Shown here: positions 42,911-52,574 of the stretch, piece after piece | Numbering within the stretch: position 1 is the stretch's first letter | Layout of the letters: every line of letters begins with the position of its first letter | Assembly (NCBI RefSeq): GCF_019991125.1 | Contig: NZ_JAGENB010000008.1 | Coordinates: 104,567 to 168,566 of the forward strand | DNA length: 64,000 nt | Direction: 5' to 3' | Source of the DNA: Phyllobacterium calauticae | Lineage (GTDB): Bacteria; Pseudomonadota; Alphaproteobacteria; Rhizobiales; Rhizobiaceae | Notes under the pieces: generated by a model | Told to the model about the DNA's origin: nothing | What the model saw: the letters and a program-made list of their open reading frames with translations, nothing else | Database searches by the model: none | Position numbers and translations under genes: made by a program

Positions 42911-44125
42911 ATGATGCGGCGTTTTGAAGATGCTCGGATCCTCATGTACAGCCATGATACGTTTGGCCTCGGCCATCTCAGGCGCTGCAGGACCATCGCC
43001 CACTCGCTTGTCGAGGACTATCGCGGGCTCAATATACTCATCATTTCCGGCGCGACCATCGCCGGGGCATTCGATTATCGTGCCCGCGTCGACTTCGTGA
43101 AGGTTCCAAGCGTGATCAAGCTGCGCAACGGCGAGTACACGTCGCTTGCCCGGCACATCGATCTGCATGAAACCCTGAAAATGCGCCAGTCGATCATCCG
43201 GCACACCGCTGAAACGTTTCAGCCGGATATTTTCATCGTCGACAAGGAGCCCATGGGCCTGAAAGGCGAGGTCGAGGAAACCCTGGCCTATCTCAAGTCG
43301 CGCGGCACGACGCTTGTGCTGGGCCTGCGTGAAGTCATGGACGCACCGCATCTGCTCGAGGCCGAATGGAAAAAAGCCAATGTGATGCAGAAGATCGACC
43401 AGTATTACGACAATGTCTGGGTCTATGGCCCGCCGGATTTCTACGATCCGCTGGTTGATCTCGACGTGCCCGCCGGCGTGCGCAACAAGATGGAGTTTGT
43501 CGGCTTCTTGCAGCGCAGCCTGTCGCACGACAAAGCCTCGGTGCATGTGCCGGAGGGCGATTACATCCTGGTGACGACCGGCGGCGGCGGCGATGGTGCC
43601 GACCTCGTCCACAACGTCATTCATGCCTACCAGCAGGACCCGACACTGACACACAAGGCCTTTATTGTGCTTGGGCCCTACATGCCGGCCAAGCAACGGG
43701 CCAAGCTGGTGAAAAAGGGCGGCAAGATCCCCTATATCGAGGTCATTGAGTTCGACAACCGCATGGAAGAGCTGATTGCCGGTGCGAAGGCGGTCGTGGC
43801 CATGGGCGGCTACAACACCTATTGCGAGATCCTGTCGTTCGACAAGCCGGCACTGATCGTCCCGCGCATCCAACCGCGCGAGGAACAGTTGATCCGGGCC
43901 CAGCGCGCCTCGGAACTCGGCCTTGTCGACATGCTCCTGCCGGAAGAGGCCGAAAAACCCCAGCTACTCGCCGAAGCGCTCAAGCGTCTGCCTGACCGGG
44001 CACCGCCATCGAAAAGCGGCAAGGGCGAAGGCATGCGCTTGGAAGGGCTTGTCCATATCTCGACGATTGTCGGCGATTGGCTGGACGAGCGTCAGCAAGA
44101 ACAACCTTTGGCCGTTGCCGAGTAA
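42911..44125 (+). CDS. MurG-like glycosyltransferase (first of three)
   Basis: A 404-residue cytosolic enzyme with a GT-B fold. The ATG at 42911 has GAGG about 9 bases upstream; an earlier in-frame start is not favoured. The N-terminal motif YSHDTFGLGHLRRCRTIAHS is the glycine-rich acceptor loop of GT28/MurG-like enzymes. The donor-site region is VVAMGGYNTYCEILSFDKPAL, followed by PREEQLIRAQRASELGL. No signal peptide or membrane helix. It is 102 bases downstream of the ABC permease gene and 10 bases upstream of the next glycosyltransferase. Donor and acceptor are unknown. Confidence 0.85.
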   Translation: MMRRFEDARILMYSHDTFGLGHLRRCRTIAHSLVEDYRGLNILIISGATIAGAFDYRARVDFVKVPSVIKLRNGEYTSLARHIDLHETLKMRQSIIRHTAETFQPDIFIVDKEPMGLKGEVEETLAYLKSRGTTLVLGLREVMDAPHLLEAEWKKANVMQKIDQYYDNVWVYGPPDFYDPLVDLDVPAGVRNKMEFVGFLQRSLSHDKASVHVPEGDYILVTTGGGGDGADLVHNVIHAYQQDPTLTHKAFIVLGPYMPAKQRAKLVKKGGKIPYIEVIEFDNRMEELIAGAKAVVAMGGYNTYCEILSFDKPALIVPRIQPREEQLIRAQRASELGLVDMLLPEEAEKPQLLAEALKRLPDRAPPSKSGKGEGMRLEGLVHISTIVGDWLDERQQEQPLAVAE

Positions 44126-44135
44126 AGAGCCGATT

Positions 44136-45383
44136 TTGCCCATACGCCGTAAAACACTGGTGGTGCTGAAGGGTTATCCGCGCCTGTCGGAAACCTTTAT
44201 CGCCCAGGAATTGCTCGGGCTGGAGCGCGCCGGTTTCGACCTGACGCTCATTTCGATGCGCAAGCCGACGGACAAGAAGCGCCATCCCATCCATGACGAG
44301 ATCAGGGCGCGGGTCGTCTATCTGCCGGAATATCTGCACGAGGAGCCTCTGCGGGTGCTGCGGGCACTGTTTGCCGGCTGGTCGAAGCCGGGCTTCAAAC
44401 CGCTGCTGCGGCGCTTCTGGACCGATCTGCGCCGCGATGTCACCCGCAACCGGTTCCGCCGCCTGGGCCAGGCCCTTGTGCTTGCCCATGAATGGCCCGA
44501 TGCCGGAGAATGGCTGCACGCGCACTTCATCCACACGCCCGCTTCGGTGACCGCCTATGCCAGCATCATGACCGGCGTGCCGTGGACGTGCTCGGCCCAC
44601 GCCAAGGACATCTGGACTTCGCCGGACTGGGAACTGACGGAAAAGCTGGCGGAGGCCCGCTGGAGCGTCACCTGCACCCGCAGCGGCTATGAACACATGC
44701 GTGGGCTGACCGATCGCCGGGAACAGGTGCACCTGAGCTATCACGGTCTCGATCTGGCGCGGTTCGGCCATTTCACCGGGGCGCGATCCAGCCGCAACGG
44801 TTCGAACCCGGCAGACCCGGTGCAGATCCTGAGCGTCGGACGCGCGGTGGAAAAGAAGGGCTATGACGTCCTCATGCGCGCACTGGCGGCCTTGCCCGGC
44901 GATCTCAACTGGACGTTCGTCCATATCGGGGGCGGCGACCAGCTGGCCAGGCTCAAACCGCTGGCGCAGAAACTTGGCATTGCCGATCGCATCACCTGGA
45001 AAGGCGCGCTCGCACAGGAAGAGGTGCTGGAGCATTATCGCCGCGCCGATATTTTCGCTCTGGCCTGCCGCATTGCTGCGGATGGTGACCGCGACGGCCT
45101 GCCCAATGTTCTCGTGGAAGCCTCAAGCCAGAATCTTGTCTGCATCTCCACCAATATTTCCGGCGTTCCGGAACTGCTGACCGACCGGGAAAACGGTTTT
45201 GTCGTGCCTCCGGAAGATCCGGAATCCCTGGCCCGGGCGCTGGAGGAAGCAATCCGCGCGCCGAACCTGCGCCACCGTCTCGGCCAGGCGGCCGAAGCGC
45301 GCGTGCGCGAGCACTTCGACCATAATTCCAGTATCCGGCAATTGACCAACCTGTTTGAAACCGAATGGCAAAGGACGGAATGA
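44136..45383 (+). CDS. GT4-type glycosyltransferase (second of three)
   Basis: A 415-residue retaining glycosyltransferase of the GT4 family. I choose the TTG at 44136 (LPIRRKTLVVLKGYPRLSET), 10 bases after the previous stop with AAAGAG upstream; a GTG a few codons later is an alternative. N-terminal GYPRLSETFIAQELLGLERAG is the GT4 exopolysaccharide type. The C-terminal donor site shows ILSVGRAVEKKGYDVLMRAL and the EX7E region GLPNVLVEASSQNLVCISTN. It overlaps the third glycosyltransferase gene by ATGA. Confidence 0.9.
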   Translation: MPIRRKTLVVLKGYPRLSETFIAQELLGLERAGFDLTLISMRKPTDKKRHPIHDEIRARVVYLPEYLHEEPLRVLRALFAGWSKPGFKPLLRRFWTDLRRDVTRNRFRRLGQALVLAHEWPDAGEWLHAHFIHTPASVTAYASIMTGVPWTCSAHAKDIWTSPDWELTEKLAEARWSVTCTRSGYEHMRGLTDRREQVHLSYHGLDLARFGHFTGARSSRNGSNPADPVQILSVGRAVEKKGYDVLMRALAALPGDLNWTFVHIGGGDQLARLKPLAQKLGIADRITWKGALAQEEVLEHYRRADIFALACRIAADGDRDGLPNVLVEASSQNLVCISTNISGVPELLTDRENGFVVPPEDPESLARALEEAIRAPNLRHRLGQAAEARVREHFDHNSSIRQLTNLFETEWQRTE

Positions 45384-46510
45384 CCGCTCCCCGTGTGCTC
45401 TTCTATGTCCAGCATCTTCTCGGCATCGGCCACCTCGCGCGCGTCAGCCGCATTGCCGCAGCGCTGGCCCGCAATGCATTCGATGTGACGGTCATCACCG
45501 GCGGATTGCCTGTTCCGGGATTTCCGGGCCCCGACATCAAATCCGTGGCCCTGCCCGCTGTTGTCGCCAGCAATGCCGGGTTTTCCGGCTTGGCCGACGA
45601 GCACGGCAACCCGGTTGACGAGCACTTTCTCCACCGCCGCCGGGATCTGCTGCTCGAGACATTTCACGCCGTCCGGCCCGACATCGTCGTCATCGAGGCC
45701 TTTCCCTTTGGCCGCAGGCAAATGCGCTTCGAGTTGCTGCCGCTGCTCGACGCCATAGCAGCCACCTCCCCCCGGCCCAAACTCCTGACCTCCGTGCGGG
45801 ATATATTGCAGGAACGGTCCAAACCCGGACGGGATGAGGAAACCGTTGCACTGATCAAGGCGCATTTCGATCATGTGCTCGTCCATGGCGACCCGGATTT
45901 CGTCACCCTGCCCGAGACATTTCCGCTGGCCGCCGAGATTGCCGACAAGATCATCTATACCGGCCTCGTGGCCGCGCCTGTTGCCGCGCTCCCGGTGGAA
46001 AGCTTTGACATCGTCGTTTCCGCCGGCGGCGGCGCCGTCGGCCTTGATCTGATCCGCGCGGCCCTCGAAGCGGCGAGGACCTCGAGCCATCGCGGCCGCT
46101 GGTGCCTGATAACCGGGCCCAATCTGCCGGAAGCCGATTTTGCGGCACTTTCACACGCCGTGCCCGACAATGTCAGCGTGGTGCGTTTTCGCAAGGACTT
46201 CCCTTCCCTGCTGCGCGGCGCGGCGCTTTCCATATCGCAAGCCGGGTACAATACGGTCTGCGACGTGCTGCGCGCGCAATGCCGTTCAATCCTCGTGCCA
46301 TTCACCGCGGGCGGCGAAACCGAACAGACAGTGCGGGCAAACCGCCTCGCGGCGCTTGGGCTGGCCGTGGCCCTGCCTGAAAACGGCTTGACCGGGCGCC
46401 TGCTCGGCGAGACCATCGAGGCATCGCTCGCACAGCCCAAACCGGGCAGCCATCGTCTCGATCTGAACGGAGCGGCACACACTGCAAAGCTGCTGCGGGA
46501 CATGCTGTAG
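45380..46510 (+). CDS. MurG-like glycosyltransferase (third of three)
   Basis: A 376-residue GT-B enzyme similar in architecture to the first glycosyltransferase of the cluster. The preferred ATG at 45380 overlaps the previous stop (ATGA) and follows AAGGA; an ATG 5 codons earlier is also possible. The N-terminal motif VQHLLGIGHLARVSRIAAAL parallels DTFGLGHLRRCR of its neighbour. The donor-side motif is ISQAGYNTVCDVLRAQCRSI with a following PFTAGGETEQTVRANRLAAL. The two MurG-like genes flanking a GT4 enzyme suggest a short, ordered oligosaccharide assembly. Confidence 0.85.
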   Translation: MTAPRVLFYVQHLLGIGHLARVSRIAAALARNAFDVTVITGGLPVPGFPGPDIKSVALPAVVASNAGFSGLADEHGNPVDEHFLHRRRDLLLETFHAVRPDIVVIEAFPFGRRQMRFELLPLLDAIAATSPRPKLLTSVRDILQERSKPGRDEETVALIKAHFDHVLVHGDPDFVTLPETFPLAAEIADKIIYTGLVAAPVAALPVESFDIVVSAGGGAVGLDLIRAALEAARTSSHRGRWCLITGPNLPEADFAALSHAVPDNVSVVRFRKDFPSLLRGAALSISQAGYNTVCDVLRAQCRSILVPFTAGGETEQTVRANRLAALGLAVALPENGLTGRLLGETIEASLAQPKPGSHRLDLNGAAHTAKLLRDML

Positions 46511-46652
46511 CAGCGGCATCGGGATTTCACACTCCCGGCAACAGTTGCGTTTGATACATCCGAAATCCGAGCGGAGAATTTCTGGTTCATTACCACTTGT
46601 TATCCCGCCTGCGATACAGTCGCCCAAATATAGTGCGGATGAGATCACGCGA

Positions 46653-48209
46653 ATGCCAGTAATACGATCCTTTAAATGGCGGATTGTGCCGCAAATTACT
46701 CTGGCCATTGCTCTCATTGTGCTGGGAAGCCTCGCCGGATCGTGGATCGGCAGGCTTGTCATCATCCGCAGCGACCGCGGGCACATGCTGTCCCTGTCGA
46801 ACCAGCTGCTGAAACGCGCCGACTTCGTTTTCGCCGAGGCTGATACGATCCTGTCCAAGGCAAATGAAACCGGTTTTCCATTCTGTTCGAACGATGAGAT
46901 CAACCACCTGCGCGATGTGCTTTTCGATACGAAGTATCTGAAGGACATCGGACGCGTGCGGGATGGCGCATTTCATTGTTCCGCCGTCTTCGGTTCAGCC
47001 AAGCCCACCCCACTTGCCAAGCCGGATCTGGCAACGAATGACGGCACGCTTGTCTACGCCAATACGCCGCTTGCCATTTCCAACACCCCGGCGCCCATCA
47101 TCGGCAGGGGGAATGCGAATGTCGTGCTCGACCCCACCGCATTCGACGCCATGACCGATCCGAACTATAGTTTCGGCATCCTGTTCAAGCCGCCCGGCGC
47201 GCAAAACCCCGTCGCGATGTTCGGCGGGCTGAATGCGGGAAAGCGGCGTGAAAAACTGCCGGAGGGTGCCGGGCGGGATGGCGATATCGTCTTTCGCAAT
47301 CTCTGCGGCGAACGGGCATGCGTTTCCCTGCAGGCCCATGTCAAGGACCTGGAGGAGGATGCGTTCCCCATCGAGGCCAGCATCACCGGCCTTGGCGGCA
47401 CCCTGGGCGGCGCGCTCGCCCTGATCATCCTCCTTCTGCAGCGCAAGCGCCTTTCGCTCGGCGCCAGACTGGCCCAGGCCCTCGACAAGCGGCGTCTTAC
47501 CGTCGTGTACCAGCCCATTTTCGATATCGGGACGAACACGCCGCACAGTGCCGAGGCACTGGTGCGCTGGACGGATGACAAGGACACCATCTCGCCGGAC
47601 ATCTTCATTCCGGTAGCCGAAGACGAAGGGCTGATCAAACGCGTCACGCTCTATGTCCTCGACCGCGTTCTGGTCGATATGGATGCCTTCCTGCAAGCGG
47701 ACCGGACCTTCCGCATCAACGTCAACATATCCGCTGCCGACCTTGTCGATCCGGCATTTGCTTCGGCGCTGGAACAGCGCCTGCGGCAGGCCAATGTCGG
47801 AAGCGAACAGCTCGGCCTTGAAATTACCGAGCGATCAACGGCCAATGCCGACGCTGCGGTCGACGCCATCCGGACACTTCGCGCGCGCGGCCACCGAATC
47901 TACATCGATGATTTCGGCACCGGCTATTCCAGCCTCGCCTATCTCGGCAACCTCAATGTCGATGGCATCAAGATCGACAAATCATTCACCCAGACGATCG
48001 GAACCGGCTCGGTGACGGTCTCGATTGTCCCGCAGATCATCGACATGGCCCGTGTCCTCAACCTCGGAATCGTTGTCGAAGGCATCGAGACAGCCACGCA
48101 GCGGGACTATTTCGCCGGACTGCAAACGCCGATCGACGGTCAGGGATGGTTTTACGGCAAGCCGGTCAGTGCCGCCGCGCTGCAGGAACTGGTGCAGGAA
48201 AAATTCTAG
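46653..48209 (+). CDS. Membrane c-di-GMP phosphodiesterase, CSS-motif plus EAL
   Basis: A 518-residue membrane protein expected to hydrolyse c-di-GMP to pGpG. A transmembrane helix at about 12-32 and another at about 245-265 enclose a periplasmic sensor with the CSS-type pattern (FCSNDEINHLRD, FHCSAVFG) whose disulfide state controls activity in family members. The EAL domain (about 270-515) has all main catalytic motifs: AEALVRW, the Asn in FRINVNISAADL, DDFGTGYSSLAYL and DGIKIDKSFT. It appears active; no GGDEF domain is present. It follows the glycosyltransferases by 142 bases and overlaps the convergent CYTH-CHAD gene end by four bases. Confidence 0.92.
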   Translation: MPVIRSFKWRIVPQITLAIALIVLGSLAGSWIGRLVIIRSDRGHMLSLSNQLLKRADFVFAEADTILSKANETGFPFCSNDEINHLRDVLFDTKYLKDIGRVRDGAFHCSAVFGSAKPTPLAKPDLATNDGTLVYANTPLAISNTPAPIIGRGNANVVLDPTAFDAMTDPNYSFGILFKPPGAQNPVAMFGGLNAGKRREKLPEGAGRDGDIVFRNLCGERACVSLQAHVKDLEEDAFPIEASITGLGGTLGGALALIILLLQRKRLSLGARLAQALDKRRLTVVYQPIFDIGTNTPHSAEALVRWTDDKDTISPDIFIPVAEDEGLIKRVTLYVLDRVLVDMDAFLQADRTFRINVNISAADLVDPAFASALEQRLRQANVGSEQLGLEITERSTANADAAVDAIRTLRARGHRIYIDDFGTGYSSLAYLGNLNVDGIKIDKSFTQTIGTGSVTVSIVPQIIDMARVLNLGIVVEGIETATQRDYFAGLQTPIDGQGWFYGKPVSAAALQELVQEKF

Positions 48210-49813
48210 GGCCGCGGTGTCCAGAACGGCGCGGTGTCCTTGAACGCCCGCCATCTGCCGATCAGCTGTTTGCCGCCCGCCGCCTGGCGGTGCCCCTGCC
48301 AGCCGATGATGGCCCCGACGGCCCGGTTTGCCTCCGCGCCGAGAGAATCATGGTCGAGCGTATCCATGAGCTCATGCGCGCTCTTGATGTCGTTCGCCTC
48401 ACCCAGAAGGTCCTGCAGCCGCGACAGGCGCTTCAGGTATTTTGCGGTCACCGGCCGACTGGAATAGAGCGGCAGAAAAAACTCCACGGCATAGCGCAAG
48501 CGCTTCAGGCCAAGGCGCAGCCGATGGCGCGCATCGGCGTGAAGATGGCGAAAGCCGTGCCCTCGCCTGCGGACCTGCCGTTCTATCCGGTCCAGCACCC
48601 GCGCCGCAAACTGCGCCAGCGGCTCGGTCAGGATGCGCAAATCCTCGCTGGCAATATCGTTGCGCCAGCTCCTCTGTTCGATCACCAGCCCCAGGGACAA
48701 CAGGAACCGGTTGGTCCTGGGATCGCCGATGATACGCCGGACGGCCTGGTAGGCCTGATCGTGGGAGGACATGCATGCCGCACGGAAGGCGGATATATTG
48801 ACGTGCGGCAGGTTGGCTTCCTCAATCTCTGTGAGGGTCGAATGCAGGAAAACGTCCCAGTTTCGGGCGGGACCCAGCGCCTGCCCGAACAGTTTTGCCT
48901 CGGTGCTGAGGTTGTCCAGCGACGGCGCCTGCAACTCGCGGCAGAGAAAATGCAGCGCCACGCGCAATCGCCGGAGCGCGACGCGCAACTGGTGGACGCC
49001 TTCCGGCTCCTGCCCGGTTTGACTGGCGCTAAGATTGGCCACGATCTGCTGCTGGCAATTGGTCAGAAGCTTGGCAATCGCCTCATCGACCGTATCAGAC
49101 CTGACGAAGCCGGACGGTGCCGCCTTGACCGCCGATGGTTCATCGCCAAGCGCCAGCGCATACCCCCGCGCCGATTTGCTCTGCGTTTCCAGGCAAAGCG
49201 GCGCAACATCCATCAGATTGAGACCGAACTGATAGAGCGCCGCGACTTTCCCCTGCTTCAGCTCAAGTTCGACTTCCGACAGCGGCACACGCGACGCGCC
49301 GAATTCAATGACGCCGTCATCGAGCGCAAGTTCGATCCGGGCGTCCTGATGCTCGAGCATCAGCAGATGCCGCCGGACCCTGGTCGCAAAAACCGGTGCC
49401 AGCTCATCCACCGTCATTCCGTCCAAAGGCGCACCGATATCGGCAAGCGGCAACAGAGCAAGGTCGGGCGCCATGCCGCTCACCACCGTCTCCCACTCAT
49501 TGCGTTGCAAAGAACCGTGATCCGCTGCCCGCTTGACTGTCTGCACATGTTGACGGCCCTCACGCCGGACACGCAGCGACAATCCCGCCGCAAACAGCCG
49601 ATGATCGGAGGTGTCGTAATAGGTGGCATCAAGCCGCCGGATCAAGCCCTTGTTGCGGGCGGCCTGCCGAACCGCTGCGGAGGCGCGAATTTCATCGAGC
49701 ATGCCCACGGGCGCCCGCAGCTTCAGCTCGATCTCAACAGGGGCACGCGGCGGAACGGCAGCAGTCGCGACGCCCGCACCGTCCTGCGTTCCGTGAACCG
49801 AAACTCCAGCCAT
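48206..49813 (-). CDS. CYTH-CHAD domain protein (inorganic triphosphatase-like)
   Basis: A 535-residue cytosolic protein joining an N-terminal CYTH domain (about 23-225) with a C-terminal CHAD domain (about 240-525). The CYTH signature EIELKLRAP at about 26-34 begins the first strand, followed by DATYYDTSDHRLFAAGLSLR. CYTH enzymes hydrolyse triphosphates (as in YgiF/ygiF-type triphosphatases). The CHAD part is helical with conserved His and Lys/Arg (VHQLRVALRRLRVALHFL, RLRYAVEFFLPLY) and is thought to bind polyphosphate. The gene stands alone, convergent with the EAL gene. Confidence 0.9.
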   Translation of the reverse strand: MAGVSVHGTQDGAGVATAAVPPRAPVEIELKLRAPVGMLDEIRASAAVRQAARNKGLIRRLDATYYDTSDHRLFAAGLSLRVRREGRQHVQTVKRAADHGSLQRNEWETVVSGMAPDLALLPLADIGAPLDGMTVDELAPVFATRVRRHLLMLEHQDARIELALDDGVIEFGASRVPLSEVELELKQGKVAALYQFGLNLMDVAPLCLETQSKSARGYALALGDEPSAVKAAPSGFVRSDTVDEAIAKLLTNCQQQIVANLSASQTGQEPEGVHQLRVALRRLRVALHFLCRELQAPSLDNLSTEAKLFGQALGPARNWDVFLHSTLTEIEEANLPHVNISAFRAACMSSHDQAYQAVRRIIGDPRTNRFLLSLGLVIEQRSWRNDIASEDLRILTEPLAQFAARVLDRIERQVRRRGHGFRHLHADARHRLRLGLKRLRYAVEFFLPLYSSRPVTAKYLKRLSRLQDLLGEANDIKSAHELMDTLDHDSLGAEANRAVGAIIGWQGHRQAAGGKQLIGRWRAFKDTAPFWTPRP

Positions 49814-50074
49814 TCCGTCCGCTCCCGTCGATCATCCCGTTGCACGGACTATACTATCGCGTGTGTGCCGTCTTGGTAGCGCAAATATTGTTGAGCCGGG
49901 TTGCCCGGCTGATGGCCAGCGGGACCCAGGGCCGTCGCCGCTGTCATGAGCGTATTACATTCCGGTTCTAGACCCTACCGGAAAGGTCTCCTTGCGCGAT
50001 TCCCGGGGGGGCGGTCTCTTCCCAAGATCGACCCCGAGACCACCCGCCACACTGTCTTGTCAAAGGATTTTTCC

Positions 50075-51553
50075 ATGCGCCATCTGCCGTCAATCCTGTT
50101 GCGGTTGCTTGCAACCTCCATGGCCATACTTCCGACCGCAGCCTTTGCCGATAATTCGGTTGCGATCAGCGGTGCAACGCTCGTCAACAAGGGGCTGGTC
50201 GGCGTTGGGCGAATTCCGGCCAATCAGCGTGACAAGTTCGGTGAAACCTTTGGTTCCGGCTCGGGCATGGCGATGAACCCGGCCGACTGGAGCCGCGATG
50301 GCAACAGCTACAAGGGCACGATGCTGCTCCTGCCCGACCGCGGTTACAATGTGGCGGGTACAACCGACTACCGCCCCCGCCTCAACATGCTGTCGATCCG
50401 GTTCACGCCGGTGGCGCCCGGCGCAACACCGTCCGCCGACAAGCAGCAGAGCGGCGTCGAGGCTGCACTCACCGACACGTTGCTGCTGGTGGATGACAAG
50501 GGCGCCGATACAACCGGCCTCGACCCGCAGTCCGATGTTCGCGCCGCTGCCGGAGATTTTCCCATCCTGCCGCAGGCTGTCAATGGCAAGATATCCCTGG
50601 ACAATGAGGCAATCGTCCGCTTGGCCGATGGCACGATGTTCATCAGCGACGAGTATGGACCGAATATTTACCGCTTTTCCGCCGAGGGCCGCATGATGTC
50701 GGCAACCCAGCCTCCGGCAGCGCTGGTTCCCATGCGCCATGGCAAGGCGAATTTCTCCTCCAACAATCCGGGGCCCGGCGCACAGGCGCCCGATCCGAAG
50801 GACCCCGATACCGGCCGCCAGAACAATCAGGGCCTGGAAGGCATGGCACTGACGCCCGACGGCAAGTTCCTGATCGCCGTTCTCCAGTCGGCCGCCCGCC
50901 AGGATGGCGGCGATTCCAGTTCGACCCGCCAGAACACCCGCGCCCTCGTCTATGACGCGGCCGATCCGGCCCATCTGAAGCTGGTGCATGAATATGTCGT
51001 GCCGCTTCCCGCCTTCACCAATGCCAAGGGCAAGAAGGCTGTGGCAGCGCAGAGCGAGATCGTGGCTTTGTCCGACAAGGCATTCCTGATGCTGGCACGC
51101 GACAGCGGCAACGGTTATGGCCTTGACGGCGACACGTCGCTCTACCGCAACATCACCGTCGTCGACACCTCGGCGGCCACCGATATCGCCGGAAGCGCCT
51201 TCGATGCCGACAAGGCCGTTGCACCCAAGGGCATTGTCGACCCTTCCATTACCCCGGCAACACTGACCCCCTTCATTGATATCAATGACAATGCGAACCT
51301 GTCGCGCTTCGGCCTGCACAACGGTGCGCCCAATGACCGCAACAACCTGTCGGAAAAATGGGAAGCCATGGCACTTGTCAGCGTCCTCGATCCCAAGCTG
51401 CCGGACGACTATTTCCTGTTCGTCGGCAATGACAATGACTTCCTGACCCAGGACGGCTTTCAGGTCGGCGCGAGCTACAAGGCCGAGGGCGGTGCCGACG
51501 TCGACACCATGTTCCAGGTGTTTCAGGTCACCATTCCCGGACTGCATAAGTAG
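50075..51553 (+). CDS. Secreted phytase-like esterase (PF13449 type)
   Basis: Periplasmic or secreted protein of 492 residues with signal peptide (about 1-25, ending AAFA). The start at 50075 has AAAGGA upstream; a longer reading covers the presumed promoter. The body resembles the 'esterase-like activity of phytase' family, a beta-propeller: GSGMAMNPADWSRDG, NNQGLEGMALTPDGKFLIAV and KWEAMALVSVLDPKLPDDYF. Such proteins may release phosphate from phosphoesters, though many have no tested activity. A strong hairpin follows the stop codon. Confidence 0.8.
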   Translation: MRHLPSILLRLLATSMAILPTAAFADNSVAISGATLVNKGLVGVGRIPANQRDKFGETFGSGSGMAMNPADWSRDGNSYKGTMLLLPDRGYNVAGTTDYRPRLNMLSIRFTPVAPGATPSADKQQSGVEAALTDTLLLVDDKGADTTGLDPQSDVRAAAGDFPILPQAVNGKISLDNEAIVRLADGTMFISDEYGPNIYRFSAEGRMMSATQPPAALVPMRHGKANFSSNNPGPGAQAPDPKDPDTGRQNNQGLEGMALTPDGKFLIAVLQSAARQDGGDSSSTRQNTRALVYDAADPAHLKLVHEYVVPLPAFTNAKGKKAVAAQSEIVALSDKAFLMLARDSGNGYGLDGDTSLYRNITVVDTSAATDIAGSAFDADKAVAPKGIVDPSITPATLTPFIDINDNANLSRFGLHNGAPNDRNNLSEKWEAMALVSVLDPKLPDDYFLFVGNDNDFLTQDGFQVGASYKAEGGADVDTMFQVFQVTIPGLHK

Positions 51554-51566
51554 TTCGCTCGACATA

Positions 51567-51595
51567 TCATCGGAGAGGATTGCCCTCTCCGATGA
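51567..51595 (+). terminator. Hairpin after the phytase-like gene
   Basis: Perfect 12-bp stem TCATCGGAGAGG / CCTCTCCGATGA (51567-51578 and 51584-51595) with a 5-base ATTGC loop, 13 bases after the stop. No T run follows, so it may be a Rho-assisted or mRNA-stabilising structure and not a pure intrinsic terminator. Confidence 0.5.
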
Positions 51596-51664
51596 CATCA
51601 ACCTCCATGCATTCCCGTTCATGTTATATGATTGGGTGAGCTGAGTGCCCATGGAGCAAAACAG

Positions 51665-52183
51665 ATGCTGCGACTTCTCCTGCTTCGCCACGCCAAATCG
51701 GACTGGCCGAATGGTGTTGACGACCACGACCGCCCGCTTGCCGAACGCGGCCGCCGGGCCGGCCCCCTGATGGCCCGATACATGACCGGAGAAGGGCTGA
51801 TACCGGATCTCGCCCTTATCTCCACGGCACGGCGGACACTGGAGACATGGGAACTGCTGCGTCCGGTCATCGGAGACGGTATACGCTGGCTGGAGGAGCC
51901 GCGGATCTACGAGGCGCCTGCGCGGGTGATCCTGGATGTTGTCAGGGCGGTGGAGCCGGGGATCGGGACATTGCTGGTTGTTGGCCATAATCCAGGGTTG
52001 CAGGATGCAGCCCTCCGGCTTGCCGGTAGGGGACGGGAGGCCGATCTCACCCGCCTCCGGCAGAAATACCCCACGGCGGGACTAGCCGTCATCGATTTCA
52101 CCGCCACGCGCTGGTCCGATCTTGCCGATCAATCCGGCGAACTGGAGCGGTTTGTGACACCGAGAACAATCGGCCACGGGTGA
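51665..52183 (+). CDS. SixA-type histidine phosphatase
   Basis: A 172-residue cytosolic phosphohistidine phosphatase. The catalytic RHA motif is in LLLRHAKSDWPNGV near the N-terminus (His about residue 9), and the second catalytic His is in LLVVGHNPGLQDAALRL. SixA removes phosphate from HPt domains such as PtsP in other bacteria. The start at 51665 follows GGAG. No adjacent partner gene is evident; the small gene downstream may share its transcript. Confidence 0.88.
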   Translation: MLRLLLLRHAKSDWPNGVDDHDRPLAERGRRAGPLMARYMTGEGLIPDLALISTARRTLETWELLRPVIGDGIRWLEEPRIYEAPARVILDVVRAVEPGIGTLLVVGHNPGLQDAALRLAGRGREADLTRLRQKYPTAGLAVIDFTATRWSDLADQSGELERFVTPRTIGHG

Positions 52184-52334
52184 GGCCATTCGCCCGCCCC
52201 CTGATTCCACGGGCGTTCATGCGCCAAAATAGCTGCACTGAGGCGGTCATTTCAACTTTCAGCTGTTGATTATGACAATCATTTTTCGAATATGTGACAG
52301 GACCATTCACTGCAAACCGCGATTGGACGTCAGG

Positions 52335-52529
52335 ATGCGCCTTAGAGAACTTCAGGAAATCAGGTACGAAGAGGAAACCGCCAACCTCAAGCTTTCGGGT
52401 CTCAACCCGTTCAAGGAAGCCAAGAGCGTCAACATTTCCATCGACAATCCCGAAGCATTCCTCAATGCGATCAAGACGGCGCTTTCGGACCCTGACGGCA
52501 AGCCTGTTAAATTCGGCAAGGGCAAATAG
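52335..52529 (+). CDS. Small conserved-looking protein of unknown function
   Basis: A 64-codon frame beginning MRLRELQEIRYEEETANLKL, with a GGAC about 10 bases upstream. An in-frame start at 52272 would add 21 residues of poor quality. The composition is protein-like: charged, hydrophilic, with FNPFKEAK-like and DGKPVKFGKGK turns and codon use like the neighbours. No family is recognised and no membrane segment is present. It lies in the 514-base gap between sixA and zwf. Confidence 0.5.
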   Translation: MRLRELQEIRYEEETANLKLSGLNPFKEAKSVNISIDNPEAFLNAIKTALSDPDGKPVKFGKGK

Positions 52530-52574
52530 GCCTCCACGCGCATCACGAAACAGCTTCCCCTGGCGGATGAAATC

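Noticed and set aside
50090..51988. Minus-strand open frame of about 630 codons
   Set aside because: It lies opposite the phytase-like gene and the start of sixA; composition is unlike a protein and no start signal is seen.
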